Source: Aspidiotus rigidus (lineage: Eukaryota > Arthropoda > Insecta > Hemiptera > Diaspididae). Taken from it: a stretch of 64,000 bases of DNA. A model generated the notes under the pieces. That model was not told the DNA's origin. It made no database searches and saw nothing but the letters and a program-made list of their open reading frames with translations. Numbering within the stretch: position 1 is the stretch's first letter; each line of letters starts with the position of its first letter. Positions 11,700-23,583 of this stretch are shown here, piece by piece. The DNA is taken from contig JAVHKY010000009.1 in assembly GCA_035079385.1 (NCBI GenBank), positions 248,001-312,000 of the forward strand. Reading direction: 5' to 3'. The translations under genes and the position numbers were made by a program.

Positions 11700-14644
11700 A
11701 TGAACCAGTTGTGTCGGGTATGCGGAGAGCCAGCTGCAGGATTTCATTTTGGAGCATTTACCTGCGAAGGCTGCAAGGTAGAGTGCTACTTGTAGATACT
11801 CATAATAATAATATACTCGTGGTTAATACCTAAATGGCAAAATCACTACAAGATTATTCTCATTTACAACTTATACACGATCGGATATCAGTATAAATAC
11901 ATGGTTTAGAACTTCAAAAAAAAAAATTAATTTTTTGGGAAAGAAGGAGAACTCGGACTTGATTGTTAGCAAACGAGTGTACGTCGTTTTCAATATGACG
12001 AGTGAATCTGATAAATTTTTTCTCTCTATTATTTTAAAATTTTTTCATGTACAGGTATACTTACGAGAAACAGATTCGAATATATCGTGAACACAAGTTG
12101 ACCAATTATTACAACGATGCATCAGCATCAGTGTGTGGTTGTGCTCGTCCTCTCGTATTCAAATATAAAGCGACGAACGACTTTTTCGTTTTTTGGTCAA
12201 TAGCTTAGAAACAAATCACGAATTTCTCGTCGTCGTTGCCATCGTGTCAGTCGAATCATTTTCCGTATTTTTTCATTTCTTATCTCACGTTAACCATCAT
12301 CTCGAGTACATATTTTTCGAGCAAAGTTGAATTAAAAATTTTTACAGGGTCCAGCTCAGTACCTATGATATTTATACACGTGCTAGGATAAAACGATACC
12401 GATATGTAGTTAAATAACATAGCTATGAGAAAAGATAATACAGTATCTCGTACGGGTATATTACTGCGTGCACACACATACAAACATAATATTTATAGAT
12501 TATATGTATATAAATATATTCATAAATACTTACGAGAGTAAAGTAAAGTACTTCGTACCTATACCATACACCGTATAATCGACCAAACTCTCGACTCTAG
12601 TTCATAATTTAGATCACGCTCTTCAATTTTTAGGACGATATTTGCGGCAGTGAGAATTTTTATGTGACATTACCACCCACAGATATACGAGTTTGCAAAT
12701 TTTTTCAGATCGTGATAATATAGACTCGATTATACGTACAAACGAACACAAGCTTTCTAGGAAAATTATGGGAAACTTCTCTGTAGATTGGTATCGTGCG
12801 GCCATTATTATAAGCAATGAATTTTCTTTTTTGACGACAGGAGCGCTCAAAACACAGGGTTTGATTACTCGTTCGGTATAAGAGAGATGTGAGAAGGTTT
12901 CATCGTTTTTGTCTCAGAGGAATATTGGGAAATACTATCTTCGATAATTACAAACATTACCTTCCGGTCTGTTCAAAATCAAACGGTCTTTATTCTCTCC
13001 TCTTTTTGAAATTTTTTAACTCCTACTATTTTACCTCACCGGTGCGTTTCTGCATCCTCAGTCGGTCGTTTTCATTTGAACTTTATCGATTCTGTTTACT
13101 TACTAACTTTCCATTCCCGTTGCCATACCACCCTCGCAGACTAATGTATATATTTTTGGCAACGATCCCAAGTTGCATCTTTAAGCTTGTCCTTTCTTCT
13201 CATTCTCCGCCCTTCTTCACGCATTCCGCGAGCTAAGTAAGGGAACGTCGCCGTCGTTGTGTCGGCGCATATTCTTCGCTACGGTCGTCTAGCCTTATTT
13301 TTGAATCAGGCGCACCATCTACATTTTACCACGCCTCTTTATCGCCATTGTTCAGTTTTATTTTTCCGCGGATTAACGTCGATGCATCGAAATTTTTCCA
13401 GTCAACGACTTGGCCTACATACAAAATTTCCTGGTTTTGCGTCAATTTATTCCCTTTTTGCTTTCGTGTTTCTCAGTTTTGATAGACTCACAATCCGCGC
13501 AAAGGTCCTCTCACCGACGAGTTTGAATTCGTGTATCGGGTTAGAAATCTAGGTTGCAATTTTATATAAACGCAAATACATTATTCGTCATTTTCGCGAC
13601 CCAAAAAATAATCTTCCGATGTTGATGTGAAATAGGTAGTATATAGTTTGTAATACAAGCGTATTTTTTATCTGAGTTGTATCACTAATGTGATCATGGA
13701 ATTTACTATTTCAGTCATTCTTCGGTCGCACATACAACAATCTAAATTCGGTCTCCGAATGCAAAAACAATGGCGAATGCATCATAAACAAGAAGAATCG
13801 TACTTCGTGCAAAGCTTGTCGTTTGCGCAAGTGTCTTCTAGTCGGAATGTCAAAGAGTGGTTCGCGCTATGGCCGTCGGTCCAACTGGTTCAAAATACAC
13901 TGTCTGCTGCAGGAGCAACAATTACAACAACAACAACAACAACAACAACACCAACAACTTCAAGGCCAGCACAACCAGCACAGCGTTTCTGCTTTAGTTC
14001 TGCCTTCGAAGAAATCATGGGAGTACGCGAAAAGTGCGGCCGCTCTCCTCGATATAGATAATAATAATACGCCAGGAGTGGAATGTACTAAATCCGCGTC
14101 GCCTCCTTATTCCGTACCACATCACGGGCTAGTCAAAACTGCCGACAGTCCGTCCGGTTTCTGGACGTCTTCTCAACCAAATCCGTTGACAGTTCCTCAT
14201 CAACATAATACATTACCTTATTTCATATCGCCGTTCCTGCAAAATTCATTGCAACCGGTCTCGCATAATTATTTGCTACCTTTTCTGCCTATAAGACCAC
14301 CATTACCTTTAGAACCGTTGGTCATATCCGCGTCATCGCCGTCCTCTCTACAATCATCGCCCACTTCTTCAGGTACGACGTCAAAGTTAGAAGTAACCTC
14401 AGAGGATGCGGATAGTTCATTGAAAAAATTACATTCTTTAGGCCCGGTTCAAGAACAACCGATTGACTTGTCATCGGTCAAAGGTGCAGAAGACGACCAA
14501 CCGCTCGAAACGATCAATCAAAATTGCAACAATAATGATATCACCTCCAAGTCAGTAGCGTTTGAGTGTACATTGAAAAATGATAAAGAAGAGCAACGCA
14601 CGAATGCTACAACTCCTCTGGACTTGAGGTGCTCGAAAGTATGA
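11700..14644 (+). CDS. kni: knirps-family nuclear receptor (two coding exons)
   Basis: Join 11700-11777 and 13715-14644, 335 residues. It is a sequence-specific nuclear repressor of the ligand-less knirps/knirps-like/eagle group (NR0A). Exon 1 encodes residues 1-26, starting [18 protein letters not shown], the first zinc finger (C5, C8, C22, C25). It ends after CEGCK at a GT donor, phase 0. Exon 2 follows a TTTCAG acceptor and supplies the second finger (C42, C48, C58, C61). The family-specific kni box follows at about 71-91 ([19 protein letters not shown]). A glutamine run spans about 97-104. There is no ligand-binding domain, as expected. Two CtBP-recruiting PxDL motifs are visible: PIDLS at 275-279 and PLDLR at 327-331, five residues from the end. 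The protein is shorter than Drosophila Kni (about 430). A CAG directly before the ATG could be an acceptor joining a 5' UTR exon. Which paralogue it is cannot be settled here. Confidence 0.95.
11778..13714 (+). other. intron of the knirps-family gene
   Basis: 1,937-bp phase-0 intron with GTAGAG donor and TTTCAG acceptor. It interrupts the DNA-binding domain between the two zinc fingers, directly after CEGCK. The open frames inside it (for example 12889-13552) have no supporting motif. I see no clear enhancer grammar by eye. Confidence 0.85.
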
Positions 14645-15130
14645 TATAATTATTTGATAAGGATAAATTGATGGTTCTCCGCCCTAGTGTCTATTTCCTC
14701 TGCATCCGTGTTTGATCCATCGATACCATTTTCTTGCAGTGCAATATTTATTTATTAGTGACCAAGTATTGATATCAAACGTTTTATCTGTTTCATTTAT
14801 TTAGTGCCGTATTTGCTTTTGTACATAGTACGTACAACCTTACAGTCTAAATTTACTCGTTGCGTTGGATTATGGTAAGCGACCTATTATAAAAAGGTCT
14901 TCTGTTGGAAATGTCATATGATTTTGTATTCAAGCTTTTTTGTGGTTCTTTCTTTCAGCTTTCATTTTTTTCCTTTTCTCTTTCTAAGTTTTTTTTTTTG
15001 TTGTCTTTTCTTCTTGGTTTCTTCTTTTCTTTTTTTTTTTCTTAATTTATCATGTACAGCACTTTTTTTTACATATAAATTTGTTCTCTCTGTATTTGAT
15101 TTAAATAAATTATTATTCATTGAAATCACG
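14645..15130 (+). other. probable 3' UTR with poly(A) signal
   Basis: T-rich sequence after the TGA of the knirps-family gene. The first strong AATAAA is at 15104-15109 (TTTAAATAAATTATT), giving a 3' UTR of about 480 bases. Earlier signals cannot be excluded. Confidence 0.5.
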
Positions 15131-16642
15131 ATTTGATGGTCCATATTCCTGCAAACACGCTGCGTTCTAACGACCGCTCGCAACATTCGTGAAATTTTCG
15201 TATTTAAAAATGGCGAACATTATGTAATTGCTTTGCTTAGTATAGTTATGATAATGAAGCTATTAATTTCAGTTGAGTACCTGGTAGAAATAAATAAGAG
15301 CGATTATAATTTAGCGAGAACGGTACGTAGAATTTTTTGAAAATTATATTTTGAATGAGAAGATGCTGAAACTCGAAGAATACTTATAGGTATATGACAT
15401 TAATAAGTTATAGATGAGTTTTGCCAAAACAACGGAAAGGAAAATATTACGGGTGAGTAAAAATTAGCAAAGTAAAGAAAAAGAAATGTATATATATACT
15501 TATATACGAGGACTTGACTAGAGGAACAAGTCTATAAAATATCTGACAGAGTCTAGTGTGTCTACGTTGATGTCAACTACCCACTAAGAATTCTTAAAGA
15601 TGGTCCATTACCAGCGTGCGTCGAGCGCCGGCCCAACATTTCGTGCATTACGGTAATCTACATCAATTTTCTTCTGCTGAACAGGTCGATCTAATCATGA
15701 ATCTGAATATATGTGTATACGTACGTTGAATGTCACTAAATCTGCCATTCAGTCAAGGCAGAAGTATACAAATAAATCGTTCGTTATAGGTAGCTACTTA
15801 AAGGAAAAAATAATGAAGTAGAATTATAAGAAACAGAAAACGTCGACGCGCTATTTATAAAATTACACCTCGAAATTATAATTTAAATGTAATAGAATAC
15901 CGGTACAATTATGTGCGCAATACGAGTACAATACCTTACACACACTGCAGCGAATATAATATCAAAGAAGTATTAGATTCAGCGTTATTTCCAGGAAATG
16001 ATAGTCGAGAGGAATTCATATCGCGGGTGTTTATACTTACTGTAAATTTGAATACGTATCCGTATATCATGTAGATATGTATATTGGTAAAATCCTAAGA
16101 TTAGGCAGCACCCATCAGCATAATTATACAATATTATGTTGTATTAGGAAAACTACTGCTTACATTACGACGTGACGTGAACAATACAGTAGAATCAGTG
16201 AATTACTGTATTACCGTAACTCATATGCGACAGGATGTATGTATCTCTAGACCTTATACACTACGTTTGGAAATGCACAACAGAAAAATACTAATTATCT
16301 ATAAACTTTTTTGGACTTTATGAATTATGGGAACCCTGGAAATTGATCATTAATTAATTGATCACGCACCCTACTATTATTTGAAGGTGACTGTACAAAA
16401 GCGTTTTTCTTTTGGGAAATATTTAAATGCACATGATACGAATGGAAAGTGCATAGGAAACAGGTACGCAGGAGAAAAAGTACGTGAAACATAATTTCAA
16501 ACCAAAATCGCAGGATATCTAATGTACGAGAATGTAGTGAATAAAAACGTCATTTTTAGCCACTGAAAACGAGAAAGTAATTTATACGTAATCTCTTTTT
16601 TATTTCTCTCTCTCTCTCGACTTAGAGGCCACAAACTCGTGG
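15131..16642. other. intergenic, nothing recognised
   Basis: No exon or bounded repeat seen. A short CT microsatellite lies just before 16620. Confidence 0.5.
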
Positions 16643-17165
16643 GTGAAGAGAGGACATACTCTCAGGGAGAGGCCTCCTGTGGGCCAATTTATGAACAGTG
16701 TTACCGACCTTGTCCGCCAGTGGTCAGAGCGGCGTGATCCGACTTCACCTAACTGTATGCAATTTGCTGAAACTGCTTCCATTCCACTAAAACTTTGGAC
16801 ATCAGCATACCAGTGGGCCAGTGAGAATCGGGTTGTGCTTCAGAGGCCGCATACCACTCCAGGTTGTACTGAGTACCTTGCAGCTTCGTCAACTGCAAAG
16901 AAGAAGTTGTCAACTACATTTTTGCGCAGAACTGAGCAGAAACACCTTAAGTGGAAATCATTTGACGAGTTCAAGGAAAGTTATTACGGAATATGGCTTG
17001 TTGTAGTCAATCCTGCTAATCTACAAGAATGATCGTGCACCTGTCCCAGCTTCATGAAGCATGCTCACTGCAAACACGACACTGGTATGTAGATCCGCCT
17101 GCACCTTGTCCAAGCTCCTAAAATATACAAATAAGGTGCAAGAGGAAACGTGGACGCCTTACACT
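16643..17165 (+). pseudogene. MULE-type transposase C-terminal remnant with SWIM finger, copy 1
   Basis: An open frame to 17032 reads LVRQWSERRDPTSPN, then AYQWASENR and WKSFDEFKES. After a stop the same frame continues CTCPSFMKHAHCKH, a SWIM zinc finger (CxC...CxH), then a region aligning to the VPPxAK/GQKRxRGRP tail. This order is the C-terminus of Mutator-like (MULE) transposases found in insects. It is homologous to 28098-28620 and to 35710-36195 on the minus strand. The catalytic DDE region is missing, and in-frame stops after 17032 break it. No terminal repeats could be tied to this copy. It is an inactive remnant. Confidence 0.7.
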
Positions 17166-17689
17166 CGCAAAGCGAGCTTCACGTTTGCAATAAGTATTTC
17201 TTCAAAATTCATTTATTCAAATTTTTTTCTATTTTCCATTTATTTTAGTTGCATGACGCGAAAAATTTATTTTGTCATGTGCATTATGTTTATTAAGTAG
17301 TTCAATATTTAATTTCTCGTTTGATACATTCATATTACTGTCGATTAATATATTTTACTGTCCTTTCATTTATATTCTCGGGAAATGTTTATTATACCTT
17401 TTGAGTCATTGATTTCCTGTGCTGAGCACTTATTTTCCCTGTGATTTTTTACCTTCTCGTGCCGAAAAATACATGCCTTTCCTTTTTATTTGAATTTGGA
17501 TTTTATTCAACTTTAAAATAATGTATAATAGGTATCTCATAAAGGCCATCGTTGAAAATGATCAAAATCAAAACGATCTTGCAGTTTATACCACAAAAAC
17601 AAAGTTGCACCTTTGCGCTTTCAACATCCAAAATATCTTCAGAATCGCGTGGTTCCAGGTATCCTTTTTTTCTTCTAAGACTCACTGAT
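17166..17689. other. intergenic, nothing recognised
   Basis: AT-rich sequence with no exon or repeat boundary detected. Confidence 0.4.
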
Positions 17690-18580
17690 GATAGAAAACG
17701 ACGGCTTCCAGAACGAAGTTCAACGAGGAACGCAGGGAACCTGTTTTATGAGTCAAATGGGATTTGGTATTGAAAACTCAAGGAAGCCTAGACCTAGATA
17801 AAGCTAGTATAAAGAAGGCCTAGACCTACTGTAAGCCTAGTATAATATAGTTTGAGAGTCTGAATTTTTCTCGAATCTCGAGATATGTATAATAGCTAGG
17901 GAGTTGAAATTTTTCCAAGTCCCTTTCATGTCATATATAGCTCGAGAGTCGAAATTTCAACAGGGAACCTGTTTTATGGGGGGCTTTTTGAGAAATTTGC
18001 CGTGCGCCGTCCAGCAAAAAACTTGGAAAAATTTCGACTCTCGAGCTGTATATGGTAGGAGGGGGACTTGGAAAAATTTCAACTCTCGAGCTATATATGA
18101 TAGGAGGGGGACTTAGAAAAATTTAGACTCTCAAACTATATTATACTAGGCTTATAGTAGGTCTAGGCCTTTTTTATATGTACTAACTTTATCTAGGTCT
18201 AGGCTTCCTTGAATTTTCAATACCAAATCCCATTTGACTCATAAAACAAGTTCCCTGCGTTTCTCGTTCAACTTCGTTAAGGAAGCCGTCGTTTTTTTCT
18301 AAGTCCCTCTCCCATCGTATACAGCTCAATAGTCGAAATTTTTCTAAGTCTCCCTCCTCCTATCATTTATAGCTCGATGGTCGAAATTTCTATCACGTAT
18401 GGCTCGAGAGTCGAAATTTTTATAAATATAGCTCGAGAGTCGACATTTTTCCGAGTCCTACTCCTATCATATATGGCTCGAGAGTCGAAATTTTCCAAGT
18501 TTTTTGTTGGACGGCGGACGCCAAATTTCTCAAGAAGCCCCCCATAAAACAGGTTCCCTGTTAAAATTTTGCAAACCAAT
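17690..18580. repeat. compound palindrome built from nested inverted repeats
   Basis: An outer pair, about 17695-17870 against 18117-18300, is nearly identical in inverted orientation over about 180 bp (shared words GGAAGCCTAGACCTAGATAA, CAAATGGGATTTGGTATTGA). A second pair, about 17958-18055 against 18470-18575, shares GGGAACCTGTTTTATGGGG and CAAGTTTTTTGTTGGACGG-like words but is not concentric with the first. Filling the gaps are many copies in both orientations of a unit of about 40 bp with GCTCGAGAGTCGAAATTTTT and a CTCCTATCATATATA spacer. No transposase frame is present. It looks like a foldback element assembled from mobile minisatellite units. Confidence 0.75.
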
Positions 18581-18648
18581 ACCGTAATTCTACGCTAAAA
18601 TGATGACATCCGTTTTTCAATGAGGATTCGTCTCTTTATTCATTACAG

Positions 18649-18824
18649 CAGTGGTTCCCAAACTTTTTTGTTCCGAGACCCACTTCAAACTGAAAATAAT
18701 TTCGCGATCCACTGCCAGTAAACTATCATAATCACAGAATGCACCCACATCTTTACAAATACTTCAAGATGGTCGAATTTGTAGAACTGTACCTTCTTCG
18801 TGACCTACAGTTTGAGAACCGCTA
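18649..18824. mobile_element. hAT-type MITE, copy 1
   Basis: A 176-bp element begins CAGTGGTTCCCAAACTTTTT and ends CAGTTTGAGAACCGCTA, the imperfect terminal inverted repeats typical of non-autonomous hAT elements. It is flanked by an 8-bp target duplication: CATTACAG at 18641-18648 and CATTATAG at 18825-18832 (one mismatch). It has no coding capacity. Confidence 0.85.
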
Positions 18825-18878
18825 CATTATAGAATACTCAATAAGTTAGTGGTTATAACGCTGAACTGTATTAATCAT

Positions 18879-19358
18879 AACTTAAGAATTAATTAATTTG
18901 TCCGGACGGATTATATAAATAGAAAGTCGAATATGTCCGGCACTGCCGTCCAAAATTTGAAGAAAAATTCAAAACTCGACTGAAACGGGACATAATTTTA
19001 ATTTCGATAATCCTTCTATAATATGTTTTGAGGATAATACTACTAAAAGGAAAATACGCGAAGCTGTCGAGATCTTGAAAAATGATAACGCTGTAAACTT
19101 TAAATCCGACGTCGATGGTGTCATTAGCCAGTACTTACCGGTCATGAAACGTGTACCTCATCATGACTAATATTCTTCAGTTCATTCGTATTTCTGTTTT
19201 TCTCTTCTCTTTTTTTCATTCACGTTATAACCCTTGATAATGACAGTTGTACTGTCGAAACGTCGGGTTTTTAATAAATAAATAAATCATTTATTTGTTT
19301 ATTTTATGAATTTTTCTTCAAATTTTGGACGGCAGTGCCGGACATATTCGACTTTCTA
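18879..19358 (+). mobile_element. Penelope-like element derivative a
   Basis: A 12-bp target duplication (TGTATTAATCAT) at 18867-18878 and 19359-19370 bounds it. After the left copy comes a 41-bp unduplicated segment, then a 52-bp arm (18920-18971) that is a perfect inverted copy of the right end (19307-19358). The body reads TGHNFNFDNPSII, then KRKIREAVEILKND and NFKSD, and stops at about 19170. This is the C-terminal end of the GIY-YIG endonuclease domain that follows the reverse transcriptase in Penelope-like elements. RT and the GIY-YIG catalytic core are absent, so it is non-autonomous and truncated. A degenerate hammerhead-like fold lies at 19229-19269. Confidence 0.75.
19229..19269 (+). 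ncRNA. degenerate hammerhead-ribozyme-like motif in PLE a
   Basis: Stem I AACCC/GGGTT, a decayed core TTGATAA (canonical CTGANGA), an extra T, stem II GACAG/CTGTC, then GAAACGTC. The two substitutions in the core should abolish cleavage. The fold and GAAACGTC are shared with the other two PLE copies. Confidence 0.5.
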
Positions 19359-19550
19359 TGTATTAATCATTACCACAATTTTTACTATGTCTATACTTTT
19401 TTACTTGTGACGCATTACCATGAGCGAAAGTGATGAACACCAAATTTTGTAGCAATCATCCCTACATATTAATTAACTATTACATCTTTTGAAGTACTAT
19501 CTAGTACAAGTATGAGGTTTCATGAATTTTTGTTAGTGGCTAATAAATAT

Positions 19551-20041
19551 GTATGTATGTATGTATACGTAGCCATATTCTGCGAGTTTACGGCTGAACC
19601 GCAACTACTCGCGTCTGAATGTCGGCTCAGTCATCTTCGCGATACACCCCGTGCGGGGTCTTCGCTAACATATTCGTGTTGTATAATGCCGTGTATCGAT
19701 GACTGACCTGGGGAATTGGATTGAGCGTTCACGTAGTATAGTTTCCCGTTGCTTTCTACGCTATCCGCAGATAGTACACCAACTTCGCTAGCCGGATCTT
19801 CACGATCCTGAGTTCCGTTAGTAACTGCCACGGTTGCTCGCCTGTTACAGCGTTTAGATTCCGATAACAGATTACGTGCTTTCTGTTATCTCTGCTGTAT
19901 TGCAGGTTGCGACTCGATACGCTGAGGTAATAGTTGTTCGATGCACGAAACATTACGCTTAGCGCTGGTTCGTATCGGAGCTAGAACTCGGTACCTTTCC
20001 AATTCAAGGCCGACATTCTAACGCTACGCCAATCGAGCCAC
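19551..20041 (-). mobile_element. tRNA-derived SINE
   Basis: The minus-strand head begins GTGGCTCGATTGGCGTAGCG, a tRNA-like 5' end with an A-box-like TGGCGTAGCG. A B-box-like GAGTTCTAGCTCC follows about 40 bases on, near plus-strand 19979-19993. A body of about 400 bp ends at a short tandem tail (TACA)n at 19551-19570. Perfect 11-bp duplications (CTAATAAATAT) flank it at 19540-19550 and 20042-20052. Head, boxes, tandem tail and duplication together support a retrotransposed SINE of about 490 bp. Nothing in it codes for protein. Confidence 0.8.
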
Positions 20042-20052
20042 CTAATAAATAT

Positions 20053-21347
20053 AGCAACATATTTAATGCTTGAAAACTTTCAAGAGTTTCAGTAATTTTT
20101 AGAAATGAATTATTGTCCTTTTGTTTTCGAGAATAGTAACCTGTATACTCACACAAGTCGCTTGTGGCGCGCCTTCCGCACGCCTCGGCAACTAGGTCTG
20201 CCGCCTGCAGCGCCCATACGAGCTCGCGCTTCGCGCTTGCTGCAAAATGGAACATCGATAGACTCACGCTGTACGCTCGCTGGAACTGCTGAAAGATATC
20301 TTAATGACGGACTCGTGTTTTGCACTCACCTTCAGCGCAGTTAGGAGCGAATTTTGACTTTCAAGAGTTCATAACGTTTGAACTTTCGATAGTCATATAT
20401 TTTTCCCAGTTCCTACAGTATACACACTCATATACGGCTCAAAACTCAATCAACAAACAGCCGGCTACCATAGATAATTCTTTCCTACTGTGTCAAGAGC
20501 AAGATTTGGATTTCTAACCAACAACAGTATTCTTTTTCAGAATTTCTTTAAGACCCCACTAAATCTCATTACAGCCTTATCTTACCACTTTCTCCAATAA
20601 TAAAATTTTCTTTATTATATATCGGTATTGGATAATTTGATTGATGAATAAGTTAGAGCAGACGAAATCTCATGCGATTAAAGATCATGTTCTATATTAT
20701 TTATAATTTGAGCCACAATTATATTTACGCAATTGATCAAAAATACATCGAACTTAAGTACTTACTACTTATTTCTAAGCTCTTTCTCCAGTTAATGAGT
20801 ATCGGTAATAATCCACTTGAGCTCGTTATGTCGGTCCTTTCATCCGATCAACTTCACTCACGAAAACGGAAAACCGGAGCGTTTATTTCATATATGGGTA
20901 ATGAGGGTGTTCTTAGGAGGTCTTAAGTTCATCTTCTTGCGCTAATTCTAATTCGTTCCAAATTTTATATGATTCACAAAAAGCCGAAACTAGATGCGAT
21001 CAAGAATCAATAATACCCACTAAAATATCTATGTCTTCCCATATTATCGGATGATATTTTGTTTATTTCATTTTTTTTTTCGTTATTTTGAGTAAAATAA
21101 TAAATCCCATTGTTTCTTAGTTCAGTTCTCTTCTATTTGAATAGCAAATCGTCTCAAACTAAAACAACGGAGTGATAATAATGATAGACAATGATGATAG
21201 TAAAAATTTTCTAGACCAATAAGAAAAACGCAGCAACTACCATGATGACTGACTGATAGCACCCCACGCCAGACTAACTGAGTGCATCCATTCTGGAATG
21301 ACGCCGCATTTGAAGGTTTGTTTGCAAATTGTGTTTTATTACATTAA
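20053..21347. other. intergenic with a short CpG-rich patch
   Basis: 20155-20245 is markedly GC- and CpG-rich for this window (CGCTTGTGGCGCGCC, CGCGCTTCGCGCTTGC). No exon could be defined around it. The rest is AT-rich without recognisable content. Confidence 0.35.
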
Positions 21348-21425
21348 ATTTAGGTGATCCGGGGAAAGGTAAGCAGGTCTCTTTGAAATAGGGGAAAGAG
21401 ACCCGTTTCTCCAGATCGCCTAAAT
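21348..21425. repeat. 78-bp imperfect cruciform
   Basis: ATTTAGGTGATCCG at 21348-21361 pairs imperfectly with 21412-21425. Inside, GGTCTCTTT at 21376-21384 pairs with AAAGAGACC at 21395-21403. It may be a very small MITE or a structured element. Confidence 0.5.
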
Positions 21426-21879
21426 GTCAGTTAAGACAAGTGTCCATGAGACCATTTTACTCGTATATAAGAGTCAAATGATAGGTAGTTTATCCACTCG
21501 AGTCACCCGTTTTTCCGATCATGACTCTTATAACAGCGGAATAAACTGACAACCGGTCAGCAATATTCTTTTTTTTTATGAATTCGGACTATCTACTTTG
21601 TCTATGAGTGTCGGTGTACAAAAATATATCGACAATACTCTTATTTATCATTTAGGACTCCTTACAAAAATTTGGTGAATGATTACAAAAATGCAGGAAT
21701 TGTCAATACAAATTCGATGTCGATTCCTCCATAAAGTTCACACAAGTTATACTTGAATGCTTTATTCTTATTCGTCGTTAATATGATATGAAGCAGTAAC
21801 GATTCTCAAAAAGTATCTCCAGCAACTATTAACTTTATGTAGAAATCATCACCACCCAAAATCATCTAATTATATAGAA

Positions 21880-23583
21880 CTAGCAGTTGGCGGCGCGCCT
21901 GACCGCCAAATATTTCGATTTTAACAGTAAGAGCTAACTTGACCAATAAAAGCTGTATTGCAGCAAAAACGGACTCCAGTCGCAATGATTGAAGAAATAG
22001 ATGGACACTAGGTAAAAAGACTGCCATACCCCTGACGCGCATTACATCAGTCTGTATAGAGTCATGAGACGCACTCAGTCGTTTCCTATATGAGAAATCG
22101 GATGTAATTTTCACAATTCTTCCTCGAACCCAGTACTTGTTCTTAAGTAGTTTCAAACTCTCATGACTAGCAGATAACTCGCAGCTTATTTCGTTAACTG
22201 CTCGGGATATTGCCTTCACAAACTGTTTAATCGGGGCCAGCAGTGAACCTGTTTTATGGGGTTTCTTCGTTTATACTTGTTCTAAATAAAGATTAAATTT
22301 TGTTTCTCACTGCCTTGGAAGTTTGAACTCGAAAGTCCATATTTCTCCAAGTGTATGCACCCCCTATTCGAAATGTTTCGAAATCTCACTCCTGTCTCGT
22401 ATAGCTCCGGGGTGAAACGAAATATTTGAAATTTTTACGTCTCGCTTTAATCACATATAGCTCGGAGGTCGAAATTTTTTCAAATCCCACGTTTTGCCGG
22501 GGCGGTCAGCGCCCGTCATTTTTCTTCAATTTATCCCCTCCTCTCCATTAGGTGTACTTTCCACATTTCTCTCCAACCCGGTACCTTTTTTTAGGTGGTT
22601 TTAAAGTCTAACGACAATATTCAACTGATGGATAGTTACTTATATCACAAAAGAGGAGGAAATTTTCAAGAAATTATTTTACATAAATTTCTCCTTTTAA
22701 AATCGAAAATTGGATTCATTGCAAAGAAAATTACAATATAAAAATACGTGAAAATTGAATAGTCTGTACAGATTCATCTAGAGGAACCGGTTTAAATGCT
22801 CTCTCTGTGTGAACACAATGGTGTTGAATACGCATCAGTCAAAATACCAACAGTTCCCAAATTTTCTCCTGTAAATCTGAAAACTCATCCGAAAGGAAAT
22901 TACACGGGCTACAATTTTTGTTCTCTTCAGTTTTTCACAAAAATGAGTAGAATTCGAGTTAGGTATTACAACAATTGAATTTTTATTTGGAACAACGTGC
23001 ACAACCAGAGGCAGTTGTACGACGTGCAATTTCCTAATTTTTTCCATTTCTTTTTTCGCTCATTACTCTATCCAGAAGGAGTCAGAACGTTGAAATTTAC
23101 CTAAAACTTTACCCGAATAAAAATGTGACTTTCGAAAAGTACTCCATGTCCATAGGTAAAAGCGTTCAAATAACTTGCATGCGAACATATCATCGTCGTC
23201 GAAGTCGCCTTTTTACAGACAGACAAACATCCTAAGATTTCCGTACTTCCGGTAACGTTAAGAAAATGAAAAGAACACACCTCTAATGTGCTGCAATTTA
23301 GAAAATAGCACCAAAATCTGGTTCTCAAGAATATTGGATGTGAGGGTAGTAGACAGTTGCGTGTAGTGACCCTTCTTTGGTGAATCGAATCGCGTCAAGC
23401 GACGCGTATAGCGAGGGCATACAACTTTTAATAAGAACTTTTTTACTATGAGGACTAAAAGTTTCATTTATGGTTTAAAATTTCTTCTGGAATAATACAA
23501 ATGTGGTGAAGATTTCAAGTCGATAGGTACAGCAGTTCTCGAGTTATAAAAGGACAGACAAACTATCTGCTTCATATATTAGA
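21880..23583 (-). mobile_element. Helitron-like element (minus strand), rearranged internally
   Basis: Read on the minus strand it starts A|TCTAATATATGAAGCAG at 23583. It ends with a hairpin, TTGGCGG/CCGCCAA (21887-21909), three bases, and CTAG|T at 21880. These are the 5'-TC, 3' hairpin and CTRR end between A and T expected of Helitrons. The 5' about 1 kb (22545-23583) and 3' about 340 bp (21880-22220) both match 58756-59724. The middle (22245-22540) carries units of the GCTCGAGAG-type repeat. A segment around TACTGGGTTCGAG occurs twice (about 22130 and 22565), so two copies or a duplication have been joined. No Rep/helicase is present. The short frame KYWVRGRIVKI slightly recalls a PIF/Harbinger transposase N-terminus. 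Confidence 0.65.

Noticed and set aside
12280..13552. Several open frames of 60-115 codons inside the knirps-family intron.
   Set aside because: No motif or splice logic, and the exon-exon joining of the receptor is clear across them.
13690..14061. 123-codon frame overlapping exon 2.
   Set aside because: It is the wrong frame of the receptor exon; the CAA run reads as Thr there.
14918..15136. Phenylalanine-rich frame after the receptor stop.
   Set aside because: It is a poly(T) tract of the 3' UTR read in frame.
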